Positions 44,677 to 55,187 of a stretch of 64,000 nt of DNA are shown here, in pieces. The notes beneath the pieces were generated by a model that had not been told where the DNA came from, made no database searches, and saw nothing but the letters and a program-made list of their open reading frames with translations. Positions within the stretch are counted from its first letter, which is position 1, and each line of letters starts with the position of its first letter. The position numbers and the translations under genes are program-made. This DNA is from Telluria sp042683405 (GTDB lineage Bacteria; Pseudomonadota; Gammaproteobacteria; Burkholderiales; Burkholderiaceae_D): the NCBI RefSeq assembly GCF_042683405.1, contig NZ_JBHUJS010000006.1, forward strand, positions 1 through 64,000. The letters are read 5' to 3'.

Positions 44677-45489
44677 TTGAACATCATCATTAACGAGGAA
44701 CTGCGTTCCTTCGTCGACCCGCTTACCGCGACCGAATATTCCGCCCTGGAGCGCAGCCTGCTCGCCGAAGGCTGCCGCGACGCCCTCGTGCTGTGGGGCG
44801 ATACGCTGATCGATGGCCACAACCGCTACGAGATCTGCACCAGGCACGGGATCGAATTCAAGACCGTCCAGAACACCCGCTTCTCGTCGCTCGAGGACGT
44901 GATGCTGTGGATGATCGATAACCACCTCGCGCGCCGCAGCGTCTCCGACTACCAGCGCGGCGTGCTTGCATTGCGCAAGAAGGACATCGTCTCGGCCCGG
45001 ACCGCGCCGGCCGCCGCGCCGGCACCGGCCGACAGCCCGGAAGGCGAGGACGCCAAGCCCGCCGAGGCGCCCAAGCCGGTGATCAAGCGCGAGGACCTGG
45101 CGCGCGAGGCGCGCGTCTCCGCCAATACCATCAGCCAGATCGAACGCATCCAGAAGGCGGCGACGCCGGAACTGGTGGAAGCCGTCCGCCAGGGCACCAT
45201 CTCGATCAACGCCGCGGCGAACGTCGCGTCGCTGCCCGAAGCGGTGCAGATCGCCGCCGTTGCCGGCGGCCGCAAGGAGTTGCAGCAGATGGCCCGCCAG
45301 GTGCGCGAGCAGAAGATGGCGACCCGCACTCCGCGCGAACCGAAGGAAGCGGCGCCCGACGCAGCCGAAGCGGCGGCGCCGCAGGACGAACTGCATGCGC
45401 TGCGCGCGCAAGTGGCCGCGCTCAAGCAGCGCGTCACCGAACTCACCGCGGAGAACGCGGCCCTGAAGGACCAACTACAAGAACGCTAA
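44677..45489 (+). CDS. ParB-like nuclease-domain protein
   Basis: A 270-aa protein with an N-terminal ParB/sulfiredoxin-like domain (about 10-90, containing GDTLIDGHNRYEI), an Ala/Pro/Glu linker (about 105-140), a helix-turn-helix region (about 145-200, REARVSANTISQIERI) and a C-terminal coiled coil. Start TTG 44677 is chosen with AAGGAA upstream; frames further up run through the tRNA. It is likely a DNA-binding regulator or orphan partition-type protein. It is followed 12 bases later by the acylase gene. Confidence 0.82.
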   Translation: MNIIINEELRSFVDPLTATEYSALERSLLAEGCRDALVLWGDTLIDGHNRYEICTRHGIEFKTVQNTRFSSLEDVMLWMIDNHLARRSVSDYQRGVLALRKKDIVSARTAPAAAPAPADSPEGEDAKPAEAPKPVIKREDLAREARVSANTISQIERIQKAATPELVEAVRQGTISINAAANVASLPEAVQIAAVAGGRKELQQMARQVREQKMATRTPREPKEAAPDAAEAAAPQDELHALRAQVAALKQRVTELTAENAALKDQLQER

Positions 45490-45501
45490 CAGGAGATGCC
45501 C

Positions 45502-47703
45502 TTGAAATTGTCCCGCCTTGCCGCGCTGTTCGCAGCCGGCGCATTGCTGCCGCTCGTTCCATCCACGCCAGCCATCGCCGCGCCAAGGGATGCGCAGGCG
45601 CAGACCGAGGCGGCGCGCCTGGCCCAGCTGGCCCAGCGCGTGACCATCATGCGCGACAAGTGGGGCATTCCGCACGTCTTCGGCAAGACCGATGCCGATG
45701 CGGTGTTCGGGATGATCTATGCGCAGGCCGAGGACGACTTCAACCGCGTCGAGCTCAATTACATCAACGCGATGGGCCGGCTGGCGGAAGTCGAGGGCGA
45801 GGCCGAGATCTGGCGCGACCTGCGCATGAAGCTGTTCATCCGGCCGGAAGAGCTGAAGGCGCAGTACGCCAGCAGCCCGGCGTGGCTGCGCAAGCTGGCC
45901 GACGCGTTTGCCGATGGCCTCAACCACTACCTGCTGACGCATCCGGAAGTGAAGCCAAAGCTGATCACGCGCTTCGAACCGTGGATGGCGTTTTCGTTCA
46001 GCGAAGGCAGCATCGGCGGCGACATCGAGTCGGTCAACCTGAAGCAGTTGGAAGAGTTCTACGGCAAGCTGCCCGTGCCGCTGGTCGCCGCGGTCGAGCC
46101 GGAAGCCGAGCCGCGCGGCTCGAATGGCTTTGCGATCGCGCCCAGGCTCACCGCCAGCGGCCGCGCCATGCTGCTGATTAATCCGCACACCTCGTTCTAC
46201 TTCCGTCCCGAGATCCACATGGTCAGCGAAGAGGGCCTGAACGCGTACGGCGCCGTGACCTGGGGCCAGTTCTTCATCTACCAGGGCTTCAACGAGCGCA
46301 CCGGCTGGATGCACACCTCCGGCGGCGGCGACGTGATCGACGAATACCTCGAGACGGTGACGGAGCGCGGCGGCCGCCACTTCTATCAGTACGGCGACGG
46401 CGAGCGCGAGGTGAAGGCGGTGACAATCGAGCTGCCGTACAAGAGCGCGGACGGCATGGCGGTGCGCAAGGTCACCGCCTACTTCACGCATCACGGCCCG
46501 GTCGTGCGCCAGGCCGACGGCAAGTGGGTGTCGGTGAGCCTGATGAATATGCCGCAGAAGGCGCTGATGCAGTCCTACCTGCGCACCAAGGCGCGCGACT
46601 ACAAGTCCTTCAACGAGGTCATGCAGCTGCGGACCAACTCGTCGAACAATACGGTGTACGCGGACGCGGACGGCAATATCGCGTACTACCACGGTAACTT
46701 CGTCCCGCGCCGCAACGCCAGCTTCGACTGGCGCCATCCGGTCGACGGCAGCAATCCGGCCACCGACTGGCAGGGACTGCATGAGGTGCGCGAGACCATC
46801 ACCCTGTTCAATCCGGCCAACGGCTGGATCCAGAATACCAACAACTGGCCGTTCTCCGCTGCCGGTCCGAACAGCCCGAAGCAGGCCGACTACGCCGCCT
46901 ATATGTGGTCGCTGCCGGAGAACGCGCGCGGCCGCAACGCGGTGCGCGTGCTGGGACAGGCAAAGAACCTGACGCTCGACAGCCTGATCGCCACCGCCTA
47001 CGACACCTACCTGGCCGCGTTCGAGCCGCTGGTGCCCGCGCTGGCCCGCGACTACGATGCGCTGCCCGAGAACGATCCGCTCAAGGCGCAGCTGCGCGAG
47101 CAGGTCGGCGTGCTGCGCGGCTGGGACCTGCGCTATTCGCTGGAATCGGTGCCGACCACGCTGGCGATCTTCTGGGCGCAGGATATGGTGGACCGGGCGA
47201 ACGCCGCGGCGCGCACGGCCGAAGTGCCGGTGGTGGACTTCATCTCCACCCGCATCGGTCCGGCGGAGCGCCTGCAATCGCTGGTGCGCGCCAGCGCGAA
47301 GCTGTCTGCGGACTTCGGCAGCTGGAAGACGCCGTGGGGCGAAGTGAACCGTTTCCAGCGCCTGACCGGCGACATCCAGCACAAGTTCGACGATGCCAAG
47401 CCGAGCATCCCGGTGCCGTTCCCGTCGGCGAACTGGGGCTCGCTGGCCTCGTTCGGCATGACGTCGAAGCAGAACACGCGCCGCATCTACGGCGAGCGCG
47501 GCAACAGCTTCGTCGCCGTGGTCGAGTTCGGGCCGAGGGTACGCGCCAAGAGCATCCTGGCCGGCGGCCAGAGCGGCAATCCGGCGTCCAGGCACTTCAC
47601 GGACCAGGCCGGGATGTATGCGCGGGCGCAGTTCAAGGACGTCCTCTTCTATAAAGAGGACATCGAGAAGAACCTCGAGCGCAAGTACCACCCCGGCCAG
47701 TGA
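45502..47703 (+). CDS. Penicillin acylase family amidase (AHL-acylase-like)
   Basis: A 733-aa periplasmic Ntn-hydrolase with a signal peptide (MKLSRLAALFAAGALLPL, cleavage near AIAA). The self-cleavage site is Gly206-Ser207-Asn208 in RGSNGFAI, where Ser207 becomes the N-terminal nucleophile. Such enzymes remove acyl chains from homoserine lactones, beta-lactams or other amides; the substrate is undecided. TTG 45502 is preferred over ATG 45496 because AGGAG (45491-45495) then has 6-base spacing and the signal peptide gains its basic start. Confidence 0.88.
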   Translation: MKLSRLAALFAAGALLPLVPSTPAIAAPRDAQAQTEAARLAQLAQRVTIMRDKWGIPHVFGKTDADAVFGMIYAQAEDDFNRVELNYINAMGRLAEVEGEAEIWRDLRMKLFIRPEELKAQYASSPAWLRKLADAFADGLNHYLLTHPEVKPKLITRFEPWMAFSFSEGSIGGDIESVNLKQLEEFYGKLPVPLVAAVEPEAEPRGSNGFAIAPRLTASGRAMLLINPHTSFYFRPEIHMVSEEGLNAYGAVTWGQFFIYQGFNERTGWMHTSGGGDVIDEYLETVTERGGRHFYQYGDGEREVKAVTIELPYKSADGMAVRKVTAYFTHHGPVVRQADGKWVSVSLMNMPQKALMQSYLRTKARDYKSFNEVMQLRTNSSNNTVYADADGNIAYYHGNFVPRRNASFDWRHPVDGSNPATDWQGLHEVRETITLFNPANGWIQNTNNWPFSAAGPNSPKQADYAAYMWSLPENARGRNAVRVLGQAKNLTLDSLIATAYDTYLAAFEPLVPALARDYDALPENDPLKAQLREQVGVLRGWDLRYSLESVPTTLAIFWAQDMVDRANAAARTAEVPVVDFISTRIGPAERLQSLVRASAKLSADFGSWKTPWGEVNRFQRLTGDIQHKFDDAKPSIPVPFPSANWGSLASFGMTSKQNTRRIYGERGNSFVAVVEFGPRVRAKSILAGGQSGNPASRHFTDQAGMYARAQFKDVLFYKEDIEKNLERKYHPGQ

Positions 47704-47708
47704 TGGAA

Positions 47709-47736
47709 GGGACTTGTCCCGCAGGGGACAGTCCCC
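47709..47736. repeat. Two GGGAC-type palindromes
   Basis: GGGAC-TT-GTCCC (47709-47720) and GGGGAC-A-GTCCCC (47724-47736) lie in tandem, in the gap between the acylase and tdk. The second matches the repeat after ligD (3834-3844). They overlap the predicted tdk promoter. Confidence 0.65.
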
Positions 47737-47744
47737 CGTATAAT
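47714..47744 (+). promoter_or_regulatory. Putative sigma-70 promoter of tdk
   Basis: A perfect -10 TATAAT (47739-47744) has a possible -35 TTGTCC (47714-47719) at a long 19-base spacing. The GGGGACAGTCCCC palindrome occupies the spacer and could act as an operator. The tdk start codon follows 30 bases later. Confidence 0.45.
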
Positions 47745-47773
47745 CCTGCGACAACAAAACCAGCGGATTCCCT

Positions 47774-48325
47774 GTGGCAAAACTTTATTTCCGTTACTCG
47801 GCGATGAACGCCGGCAAATCCACCGCACTGCTGCAGGTGGCGCACAACTATGAAGAGCAGGGCCAGAAGGTCCAGCTCTACACCGCAGCCATCGACGACC
47901 GCTACGGCGTCGGCCGCATTACCTCGCGCCTTGGTCCGCAGCGCGAAGTGGACATCTTCACTGCCCAAACCAATTTCCTGGAAGAAGCTCCCGTGGTGTC
48001 CTGCATCCTGGTTGATGAAGCTCAATTCCTGTCCAAGGAGCAAGTAAGCCAGCTGCATCAGCTGGCCCAGGTGCGCGGCGTGCCTGTGATCTGCTATGGC
48101 CTGCGCAGTGATTTTCGCGGCGACCCGTTCCCCGGTTCGGCCTACCTGCTGGCGCTTGCGGACGACATCGAAGAGATCAAGAACATCTGTACCTGCGGCA
48201 AGAAAGCGACCATGAACATCCGGGTCGATGCCGAAGGCCGCCGCATTCGCGACGGCGAACAGGTCAGCATCGGCGGCAACGAGAGCTACCGCCAGGCCTG
48301 CGGCCGCTGCTTCTACCAGGCCTGA
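47774..48325 (+). CDS. tdk: Thymidine kinase
   Basis: A 183-aa salvage enzyme phosphorylating thymidine to dTMP. The P-loop MNAGKST is near the N-terminus, DEAQF near residue 80, and the zinc-binding Cys set is in NICTCGKK and ACGRCF. The start is GTG at 47774. Length and motifs match type II bacterial thymidine kinase. Confidence 0.95.
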   Translation: MAKLYFRYSAMNAGKSTALLQVAHNYEEQGQKVQLYTAAIDDRYGVGRITSRLGPQREVDIFTAQTNFLEEAPVVSCILVDEAQFLSKEQVSQLHQLAQVRGVPVICYGLRSDFRGDPFPGSAYLLALADDIEEIKNICTCGKKATMNIRVDAEGRRIRDGEQVSIGGNESYRQACGRCFYQA

Positions 48326-48334
48326 TACCCGGCC

Positions 48335-48880
48335 ATGGCGATGTTCGCATCGGCCTGCGGCGCGCTGCTCCCGGCTGCCGCCTGCCAGTACACCGATGTT
48401 GCGATCTACCTCATCCCGTCCTTTGCGCTCGCCTTCCTGATCCGGATGCTCTCGGCGAGCCATCCTTTCTTCTTTATTTTTACGCTGGCCGGCACCATAT
48501 GCCATGAACTGTCGCATTTCATCGCCGGCCTGGCGACGGGTGCGCGGCCAACGACGTTCACGGTGATTCCGAAACGTACGGGCCGCCAATGGCAACTCGG
48601 CTCGGTGACGCTGTCGCGCGTGACGTGGTACAACGCGGCGCCGTCGGCACTGGCTCCTTTGTTGCTCTTGCTCATCCCCGTCGCCGCGGCCTGGTACCGC
48701 ACCCGCGGCAACTGGACGTTCGAGCCGTTCGATCTTGCGCTGACGCTATTGCTTGCACCGCAATTCCTGTCATTCTGGCCTTCATCATCGGACTGGAAAA
48801 TTGCTGTGCGGTCATGGCCTTACGGGATTGTCATCGCGTTGGCAGGGTTCGCCTGGTTTCAATTTGTAAGAATGGCTTAA
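48335..48880 (+). CDS. Membrane protein with HExxH motif (M50-like)
   Basis: A 181-aa protein with about four hydrophobic segments. His57-Glu58-x-x-His61 (HELSH), placed within or next to the second helix, and the following GLATGARPTTF are typical of small M50-like or YwhC-related membrane zinc proteases. No separate DG ligand motif is obvious, so activity is uncertain. It starts 9 bases after the tdk stop and may be co-transcribed with it. ATG 48341 is an alternative start. Confidence 0.75.
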   Translation: MAMFASACGALLPAAACQYTDVAIYLIPSFALAFLIRMLSASHPFFFIFTLAGTICHELSHFIAGLATGARPTTFTVIPKRTGRQWQLGSVTLSRVTWYNAAPSALAPLLLLLIPVAAAWYRTRGNWTFEPFDLALTLLLAPQFLSFWPSSSDWKIAVRSWPYGIVIALAGFAWFQFVRMA

Positions 48881-48985
48881 GGCTCAGCGCGCGCATTGCA
48901 CTATCCTGTAGAATGATTTCTCAACGGAGCCGGAACGCGTGACGCCGCCCCGTTCAGAATTGTCGAGTTCACGCCGGAGAAACTT

Positions 48986-51229
48986 ATGAAGAAGAATTTG
49001 CTTGCGCTTTCTGTCGTCGCCGTTGCGATGTCCGCCGCCTTCGCCGTCACCCTTCCGGAGAAATCCGCTGGCGCCGGGACCATGGCCACGCCGGACCAGA
49101 CCCAGGCAGCCGTGTGGGCTTCGCGGGTGCTCGGCCGTTACCACTACAAGGCGACGCCGCTCGATGACGCCATGAGCGCGAAGATCTTCGACCGCTATTT
49201 CGAAGCGCTGGACGGCGAGAAGCTGTTCTTCCTGCAGTCGGACGTCGACCAGTTCGCCGCGTCGCGCACCCAGCTCGACGATGCGATCAACAACGAAAAC
49301 CTTACGCTTCCGTTCCAGATCTATGACGTGTACCAGAAGCGCTTCAACGCGCGCATGGCATATGCACGCGAGCTGCTGAAGACCACGCCGGACTTCACGC
49401 TGGACGAGAGCTACAAGTTCGACCGCGAAAAAGAGCCGTGGGCCAAGTCGGAAGAAGAAATCCGCGACCTGTGGCGCAAGCGCGTGAAGAACGACTGGCT
49501 GCGCCTGAAGCTGGCCGGCAAGGACGACAAGAGCATCCGCGAGATGCTCGACAAGCGCTACGAATCGACCGCCTCGCGCATCCGCAAGCTGAACAACGAA
49601 GACGTGTTCCAGATGTTCATGAACGCGTATGCGATGTCGATCGAGCCGCATACCAACTACATGGGCCCGAAGACGGCCGAGAACTTCGATATCTCGATGC
49701 GCCTGTCGCTCGAGGGCATCGGCGCGGTCCTGCAGTCGCGTGAGGACTACACCGTGATCCGCGAGGTGGTGCCGGGCAGCCCGGCCGCGCTGGCCAAGAT
49801 CCAGGTCGGCGACCGCGTGATGGGCGTGGCCCAGGGCGATGGCCCGATCGTGGACGTGATGGGCATGCGCATCGACGACGTGGTCGCCAAGGTGCGCGGT
49901 CCGAAGGGCACCACCGTGCGCCTGGACATCCTGCCGGCCGACGCCGGCCCGGACGGCAAGCACAAGATCGTGCCGATCGTGCGCAAGAAGATCAGCATGG
50001 AAGAGCAGGCCGCCAAGAAGAGCGTGATCGAGGTCAAGGACGGCGCGGCGACCCGCCGTGTCGGCGTGATCTCGCTGCCAACCTTCTACCAGGACTTCGA
50101 TGCGCGCCGCCGCGGCGACAAGGACTTCAAGAGCGCGACGCGCGACGTGGCCCGCATCCTCGCGGAACTGAAGAAGGAAAAAGTGGACAACGTCCTGATC
50201 GACCTGCGCAACAACGGCGGCGGTTCGCTGACCGAAGCGGTCGAGCTGACCGGCCTGTTCATCGACCGCGGTCCGGTGGTGCAGCAGCGCACCGGCGACG
50301 GCAAGGTGGACGTGGAAGCGGATAACAGCGCCGGCCTCGCATGGGACGGCCCGGTGGGCGTGCTGATCAACCGTGGTTCCGCATCGGCATCCGAGATCTT
50401 CGCCGCCGCGATCCAGGATTACGGCCGCGGCATCATCATCGGCGAGCCGAGCTTCGGCAAGGGCACCGTGCAGACCCTGGTGCCGCTGGACCGCTTCGCG
50501 CAGAACGAGAACGCGCGCTATGGCGAGCTGAAGATGACGATCGCGCAGTTCTTCCGCATCAACGGCGGCACCACGCAGCTGCGCGGCGTGACGCCCGATA
50601 TCGCGCTGCCGTCGATGTCCGATCCGGACAGCTTCGGCGAAGCGAGCTTCGACAACGCGCTGCCGTACACCTCGATCAAGCCGGCGTTCTACGTCCCGTC
50701 CGGTAACATCAAGGAAATCATCGCACCGCTGCAGGCGCGACACCAGGAGCGCGTGGCCAAGGACAAGGACTTCCAGTTCCTGAAGCAGGACATCGCGGAG
50801 CTGATCAAGCAGCGCAAGGAGAACTCGATCTCGCTGAACGAAGCCGTGCGCCGCAAGGAACGCGACCGCCAGGAAGAACGCGCCAAGCAGCGCGAGGCAC
50901 GCCTGTTCACCCAGCCGGTCGTTGCGCCGAAGGATGAGCCGCAAGTTGGCACCGACAGCAAGACCAAGGCGCCGCCGACGGCCAAGGACGTGGCGAAAGC
51001 CGTGCCGCTGCGTGGCCTGCCGCGCACCGACGACGGCCTGCAGGGCGACGAGCGCTCGCTGCAAGCCGAGCTGGCTGCGGAAGCGGCCGCCAAGAACGCC
51101 AAGGACGTGCTGCTGAACGAAGCGGCCAATATCCTGGCGGACGAAGTGGCGCTGCTCAAGACCGACGCCCGCATGGCATCGCGCGTGATGCCATACTCGC
51201 AGGCGTGGCGCGGCGCCGCCAACCCGTAA
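48986..51229 (+). CDS. prc: Carboxy-terminal processing (tail-specific) protease
   Basis: A 747-aa periplasmic protease with signal peptide (MKKNLLALSVVAVAMSAAFA). It contains an N-terminal helical domain (about 30-225), a PDZ domain (about 235-320) and an S41 peptidase domain. The catalytic Ser467 is in RGSASASEI and Lys492 in SFGKGTVQ, 25 residues apart as in Escherichia coli Prc. It degrades periplasmic proteins with nonpolar C-termini and in enterics trims PBP3 and peptidoglycan hydrolases. It is followed by a strong terminator. Confidence 0.95.
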   Translation: MKKNLLALSVVAVAMSAAFAVTLPEKSAGAGTMATPDQTQAAVWASRVLGRYHYKATPLDDAMSAKIFDRYFEALDGEKLFFLQSDVDQFAASRTQLDDAINNENLTLPFQIYDVYQKRFNARMAYARELLKTTPDFTLDESYKFDREKEPWAKSEEEIRDLWRKRVKNDWLRLKLAGKDDKSIREMLDKRYESTASRIRKLNNEDVFQMFMNAYAMSIEPHTNYMGPKTAENFDISMRLSLEGIGAVLQSREDYTVIREVVPGSPAALAKIQVGDRVMGVAQGDGPIVDVMGMRIDDVVAKVRGPKGTTVRLDILPADAGPDGKHKIVPIVRKKISMEEQAAKKSVIEVKDGAATRRVGVISLPTFYQDFDARRRGDKDFKSATRDVARILAELKKEKVDNVLIDLRNNGGGSLTEAVELTGLFIDRGPVVQQRTGDGKVDVEADNSAGLAWDGPVGVLINRGSASASEIFAAAIQDYGRGIIIGEPSFGKGTVQTLVPLDRFAQNENARYGELKMTIAQFFRINGGTTQLRGVTPDIALPSMSDPDSFGEASFDNALPYTSIKPAFYVPSGNIKEIIAPLQARHQERVAKDKDFQFLKQDIAELIKQRKENSISLNEAVRRKERDRQEERAKQREARLFTQPVVAPKDEPQVGTDSKTKAPPTAKDVAKAVPLRGLPRTDDGLQGDERSLQAELAAEAAAKNAKDVLLNEAANILADEVALLKTDARMASRVMPYSQAWRGAANP

Positions 51230-51249
51230 GCACGGTCCGCCGGTAAAGA

Positions 51250-51278
51250 AACCGCATCCCAGGATGCGGTTTTTTTTT
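51250..51278 (+). terminator. Rho-independent terminator after prc
   Basis: ACCGCATCC (51251-51259) pairs with GGATGCGGT (51262-51270), followed by a run of eight or more T. It lies 21 bases after the prc stop codon. Confidence 0.93.
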
Positions 51279-51433
51279 CGCCCGCACCGGTACATCAATT
51301 GGCGGAATCGGCCATGAATTAGTCAAAACCGCCAAAACGGGAAGGGACCGTCCACCGATCTTCACCCCGCCCCGCAAGGAAAGGGGACAGTGTCGCAGGG
51401 GCAGTGCGCATCCTTCCCCTGATTTTTGCGGTA

Positions 51434-51461
51434 TTGTGAAGGGCTGGAACTATTGTAGAAT
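51434..51461 (+). promoter_or_regulatory. Putative sigma-70 promoter of acyl-CoA dehydrogenase pair
   Basis: TTGTGA (51434-51439) and TAGAAT (51456-51461) are separated by 16 bases, about 48 bases upstream of ATG 51509. It lies in a 279-bp gap that also holds degenerate GGGGACAGT-type repeat remnants (about 51340-51400). Confidence 0.45.
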
Positions 51462-51508
51462 CAGTCGCGAACGATCGTGCTTTTCGCCGACCGCCACCTG
51501 GAGACAGC

Positions 51509-52699
<1,191 letters not shown>

Positions 52700-52709
52700 G
52701 GGGTAAGGC

Positions 52710-53849
52710 ATGGATTTCAACTTCAGCGATGAACAGCGGCAGTTCGGCGATGCGCTGCGGCGCTGGGCGCAGAACGAATACGGGTTCGAGGTGCGCCAGC
52801 ATATCGTCGCGTCGCCGTCGGGCGTGTCCGACGCGGCCTGGGCCAGCCTGGTCGAACTGGGCATGACGGCGCTGCCAGTGCCGGAGCAGCAGGGCGGTTT
52901 CAGCGGCAGCGCGGTCGACATGTTCGTGGTGATGCAGGAGATGGGCCGGGCCCTGGTGGTGGAGCCGTATTTTTCCACCGTGCTTGGCGCCCGCTTCCTG
53001 GTGCTGGGCGGGGGCCACGAGGATGCGCTGGCGCGCGTCGCCGGCGGCGAACTCAAACTGGCATGCGCGCTCGGCGAGCGCCAGTCGCGCTACGATATGC
53101 GCGACATCCTGACCATGGCCCAGGCGGACGATGGCGGCTACGTCCTGAACGGCAGCAAGAGCGTCGTGATCCACGGCGCCGAGGCGGGAGCGCTCATCGT
53201 TTCGGCGCGCACCTCAAGTTCGCAGCGGCGCGCCGAAGGCATCAGCCTGTTCCTGGTGCCGGCCGACGCGCCGGGGCTGGGAATCGTGGGCTACCGCACC
53301 ATCGATGGGCAGCGTGCGGCCAACGTCACGCTCAACGACGTGCGCGTGCCGGCCGCCAGCCTGGTCGGCGCGCAGCACAAGGCGTGGGAGCTGATCGATG
53401 CCGCGCTCGATTACGGCGCGGCGCTGCTGTGCGCCGAAGGCTTGGGCGCGATGCAGGCGATCTTCGACGCCACGCTGGAGTACCTGAAGACGCGCACGCA
53501 GTTCGGTGTCCCGATCGGCAAATTCCAGGCGCTCCAGCACCGCATGGCGGACATGTACATCCATCTGGAGCAGGCGCGTTCGATGGCGCTGCTGGCGGCG
53601 GTGAGGGCCGAATCGGCGAACGCCCAGGAACGCCGGCACGCCGTGTCGGCCGCAAAATACCGCGTCGGGCAAGCGATGAAGTTCGTCGGCCAGCAGGCCG
53701 TGCAGTTGCATGGGGGGATGGGCGTGACCAACGAGCTGCCTGCGGCGCACCACTTCAAGCGCCTGTCGATGATCGAGCTGACGCTGGGCGACTCGGACCA
53801 TCACCTGCAGCGCTTCATCGCGCAAGGCGTCCAGGCCGAAGCCGTCTAG
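52710..53849 (+). CDS. Acyl-CoA dehydrogenase, PimD-like
   Basis: A 379-aa flavoprotein, partner of the previous gene. The N-terminal all-helical domain, the central beta domain (about 120-225) and a C-terminal helical domain with TQFGVPIGKFQALQH and QLHGGMGVTNE are recognisable. Its segments are more divergent than those of canonical dehydrogenases, as in PimD-type small subunits. AAGG precedes ATG 52710. It ends 31 bases before the prepilin gene on the opposite strand. Confidence 0.88.
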   Translation: MDFNFSDEQRQFGDALRRWAQNEYGFEVRQHIVASPSGVSDAAWASLVELGMTALPVPEQQGGFSGSAVDMFVVMQEMGRALVVEPYFSTVLGARFLVLGGGHEDALARVAGGELKLACALGERQSRYDMRDILTMAQADDGGYVLNGSKSVVIHGAEAGALIVSARTSSSQRRAEGISLFLVPADAPGLGIVGYRTIDGQRAANVTLNDVRVPAASLVGAQHKAWELIDAALDYGAALLCAEGLGAMQAIFDATLEYLKTRTQFGVPIGKFQALQHRMADMYIHLEQARSMALLAAVRAESANAQERRHAVSAAKYRVGQAMKFVGQQAVQLHGGMGVTNELPAAHHFKRLSMIELTLGDSDHHLQRFIAQGVQAEAV

Positions 53850-53880
53850 CGCAACCGCGAGGGGCCGCGACGCGGCAGCG

Positions 53881-54444
53881 TCAGAAGAAGACGGCGGTGC
53901 GCGGGATGATGGTGCCGGCGTTGGTGTAGGGCTGGGTGGCGCGCACAGCGCCGGTGGTGGCAACGCCGTCGTCGAGCTTGCTGTCGAGCTCCTGCGCGAA
54001 AGTATCCGGCAGGTTGTCGAAGCGCACGCCATTGCCGCCGCGCCCGCCCACCGAGTCGTTATAGATATACACGGCGCCGCCCTGCGCGCTCGTCATGAAA
54101 TCGGTCGAGCCGTTGTAGGTGCCGGTAATCAGGCCGGCGAGCGCGAGGTGCTGCGGCGCGCCGAGGTATTCCGTGATCTGCCCGTCGCCGTTGCCATTGT
54201 TGAGCGCACCCGGCACGTGCGTTGTCGCCAGCATGTCGTCGCCGGGCAGGGCGCGATACCTGTCCTGGTAGGCATTCACCGCCGCCGACAGCGAGGTCGA
54301 TTGCTGGATGATGTTCTTGACCTTGGCGCTGTCGATCAGCGCCTGCCCTTTGAGCACACCGCCAAGCAGCAGGCCGATGATGACCAGCACGATGGCGATC
54401 TCGACGAGCGTAAAACCTTGTTGGTGAGTAATTTGTTTCCTCAT
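53881..54444 (-). CDS. Type IV prepilin-like protein
   Basis: A 187-aa prepilin. The short leader MRKQITHQQG is cut before Phe in GFTLVEIAIVLVIIGLLLGG, the class A prepilin-peptidase site with Glu5; the hydrophobic alpha-1 helix follows. The C-terminal globular part (about 40-187) lacks a Cys pair. GAGGAT precedes ATG 54444. It is the last gene seen of the minus-strand MSHA-type locus, 59 bases beyond the 54504 gene, and may be a minor or major pilin. Which one cannot be decided here. Confidence 0.87.
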   Translation of the reverse strand: MRKQITHQQGFTLVEIAIVLVIIGLLLGGVLKGQALIDSAKVKNIIQQSTSLSAAVNAYQDRYRALPGDDMLATTHVPGALNNGNGDGQITEYLGAPQHLALAGLITGTYNGSTDFMTSAQGGAVYIYNDSVGGRGGNGVRFDNLPDTFAQELDSKLDDGVATTGAVRATQPYTNAGTIIPRTAVFF

Positions 54445-54503
54445 GCATATCCTCTAGCGTAATGTTGGCTAGTCTAAAGGAAATCGCGTTTTGCCGACGC
54501 GCT

Positions 54504-55187
54504 CTACGGCGCCTTCCTTTCCAGTTCCTGCAGGCGCTGTTCCAGCAGCCTCAGTTCGCGCGGGTCGCTGATGCGGCCGCTCGAGATCAGTCCGCCGATC
54601 AGCGCACGCGCGCTGTCGAGTTCATTCATGTCCTGCGCGAACCATGCCTCCAGCTGGGTTGCCCACAGCGGCAACACGCCGGGCGAGGTGCTGCTGCGCA
54701 GCTCGCGCGCGTAGCGCAGGGCCAGCGGCAGGTCGCCCAGGCGGTGGCGCGCCGTGATTGCTGCCTGCGCGAGCCAGGGCCAATGGCGGTCCGGATCCCG
54801 CACGAAGCGCGCGTGCACGAAGTCGAGCATCACGCGTACCCGCGCCGGATCGTCGACCGCGCCGTACACCTGGGTTGCCGCCAGCATTGGGTAGCGCGAG
54901 CGCGGATCCAGGTCGGCGATGCCGGTGAGCCAGCCGCGCAAGGCGTGATAGTCGAGCGCCCGGAAGGGCATGCCGCCACCCGGGCCCCCGTCGAAGGCCT
55001 GCAGCCACAGCATCAGCAGGCGCGCCAGCGCCACTTCGTCGCCGCCGGCGGCCACCCGCAACACGCCGGGCGCCGGCGTGCCCGGAAGTTCGCGGAGCGC
55101 GGGCCGCAGCGCGGGCCGCCAGGTGCTCCACGCCAGCTGCGCGCATAGCGCGAGCAGCAGGATGGCGAGGGTACGGCGCAGGCTCAT
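54504..55187 (-). CDS. Hypothetical membrane-anchored protein (MSHA locus)
   Basis: A 227-aa protein with one N-terminal hydrophobic segment (MSLRRTLAILLLALCAQLAW). The remainder is helical with paired short repeats that look TPR-like (about 60-200). It was not recognised as a named Msh protein. Its ATG overlaps the stop of the ABC-2-type permease gene (ATGA at 55184-55187), so they are translationally coupled. It probably lies in the periplasm, anchored by its N-terminus. Confidence 0.78.
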   Translation of the reverse strand: MSLRRTLAILLLALCAQLAWSTWRPALRPALRELPGTPAPGVLRVAAGGDEVALARLLMLWLQAFDGGPGGGMPFRALDYHALRGWLTGIADLDPRSRYPMLAATQVYGAVDDPARVRVMLDFVHARFVRDPDRHWPWLAQAAITARHRLGDLPLALRYARELRSSTSPGVLPLWATQLEAWFAQDMNELDSARALIGGLISSGRISDPRELRLLEQRLQELERKAP

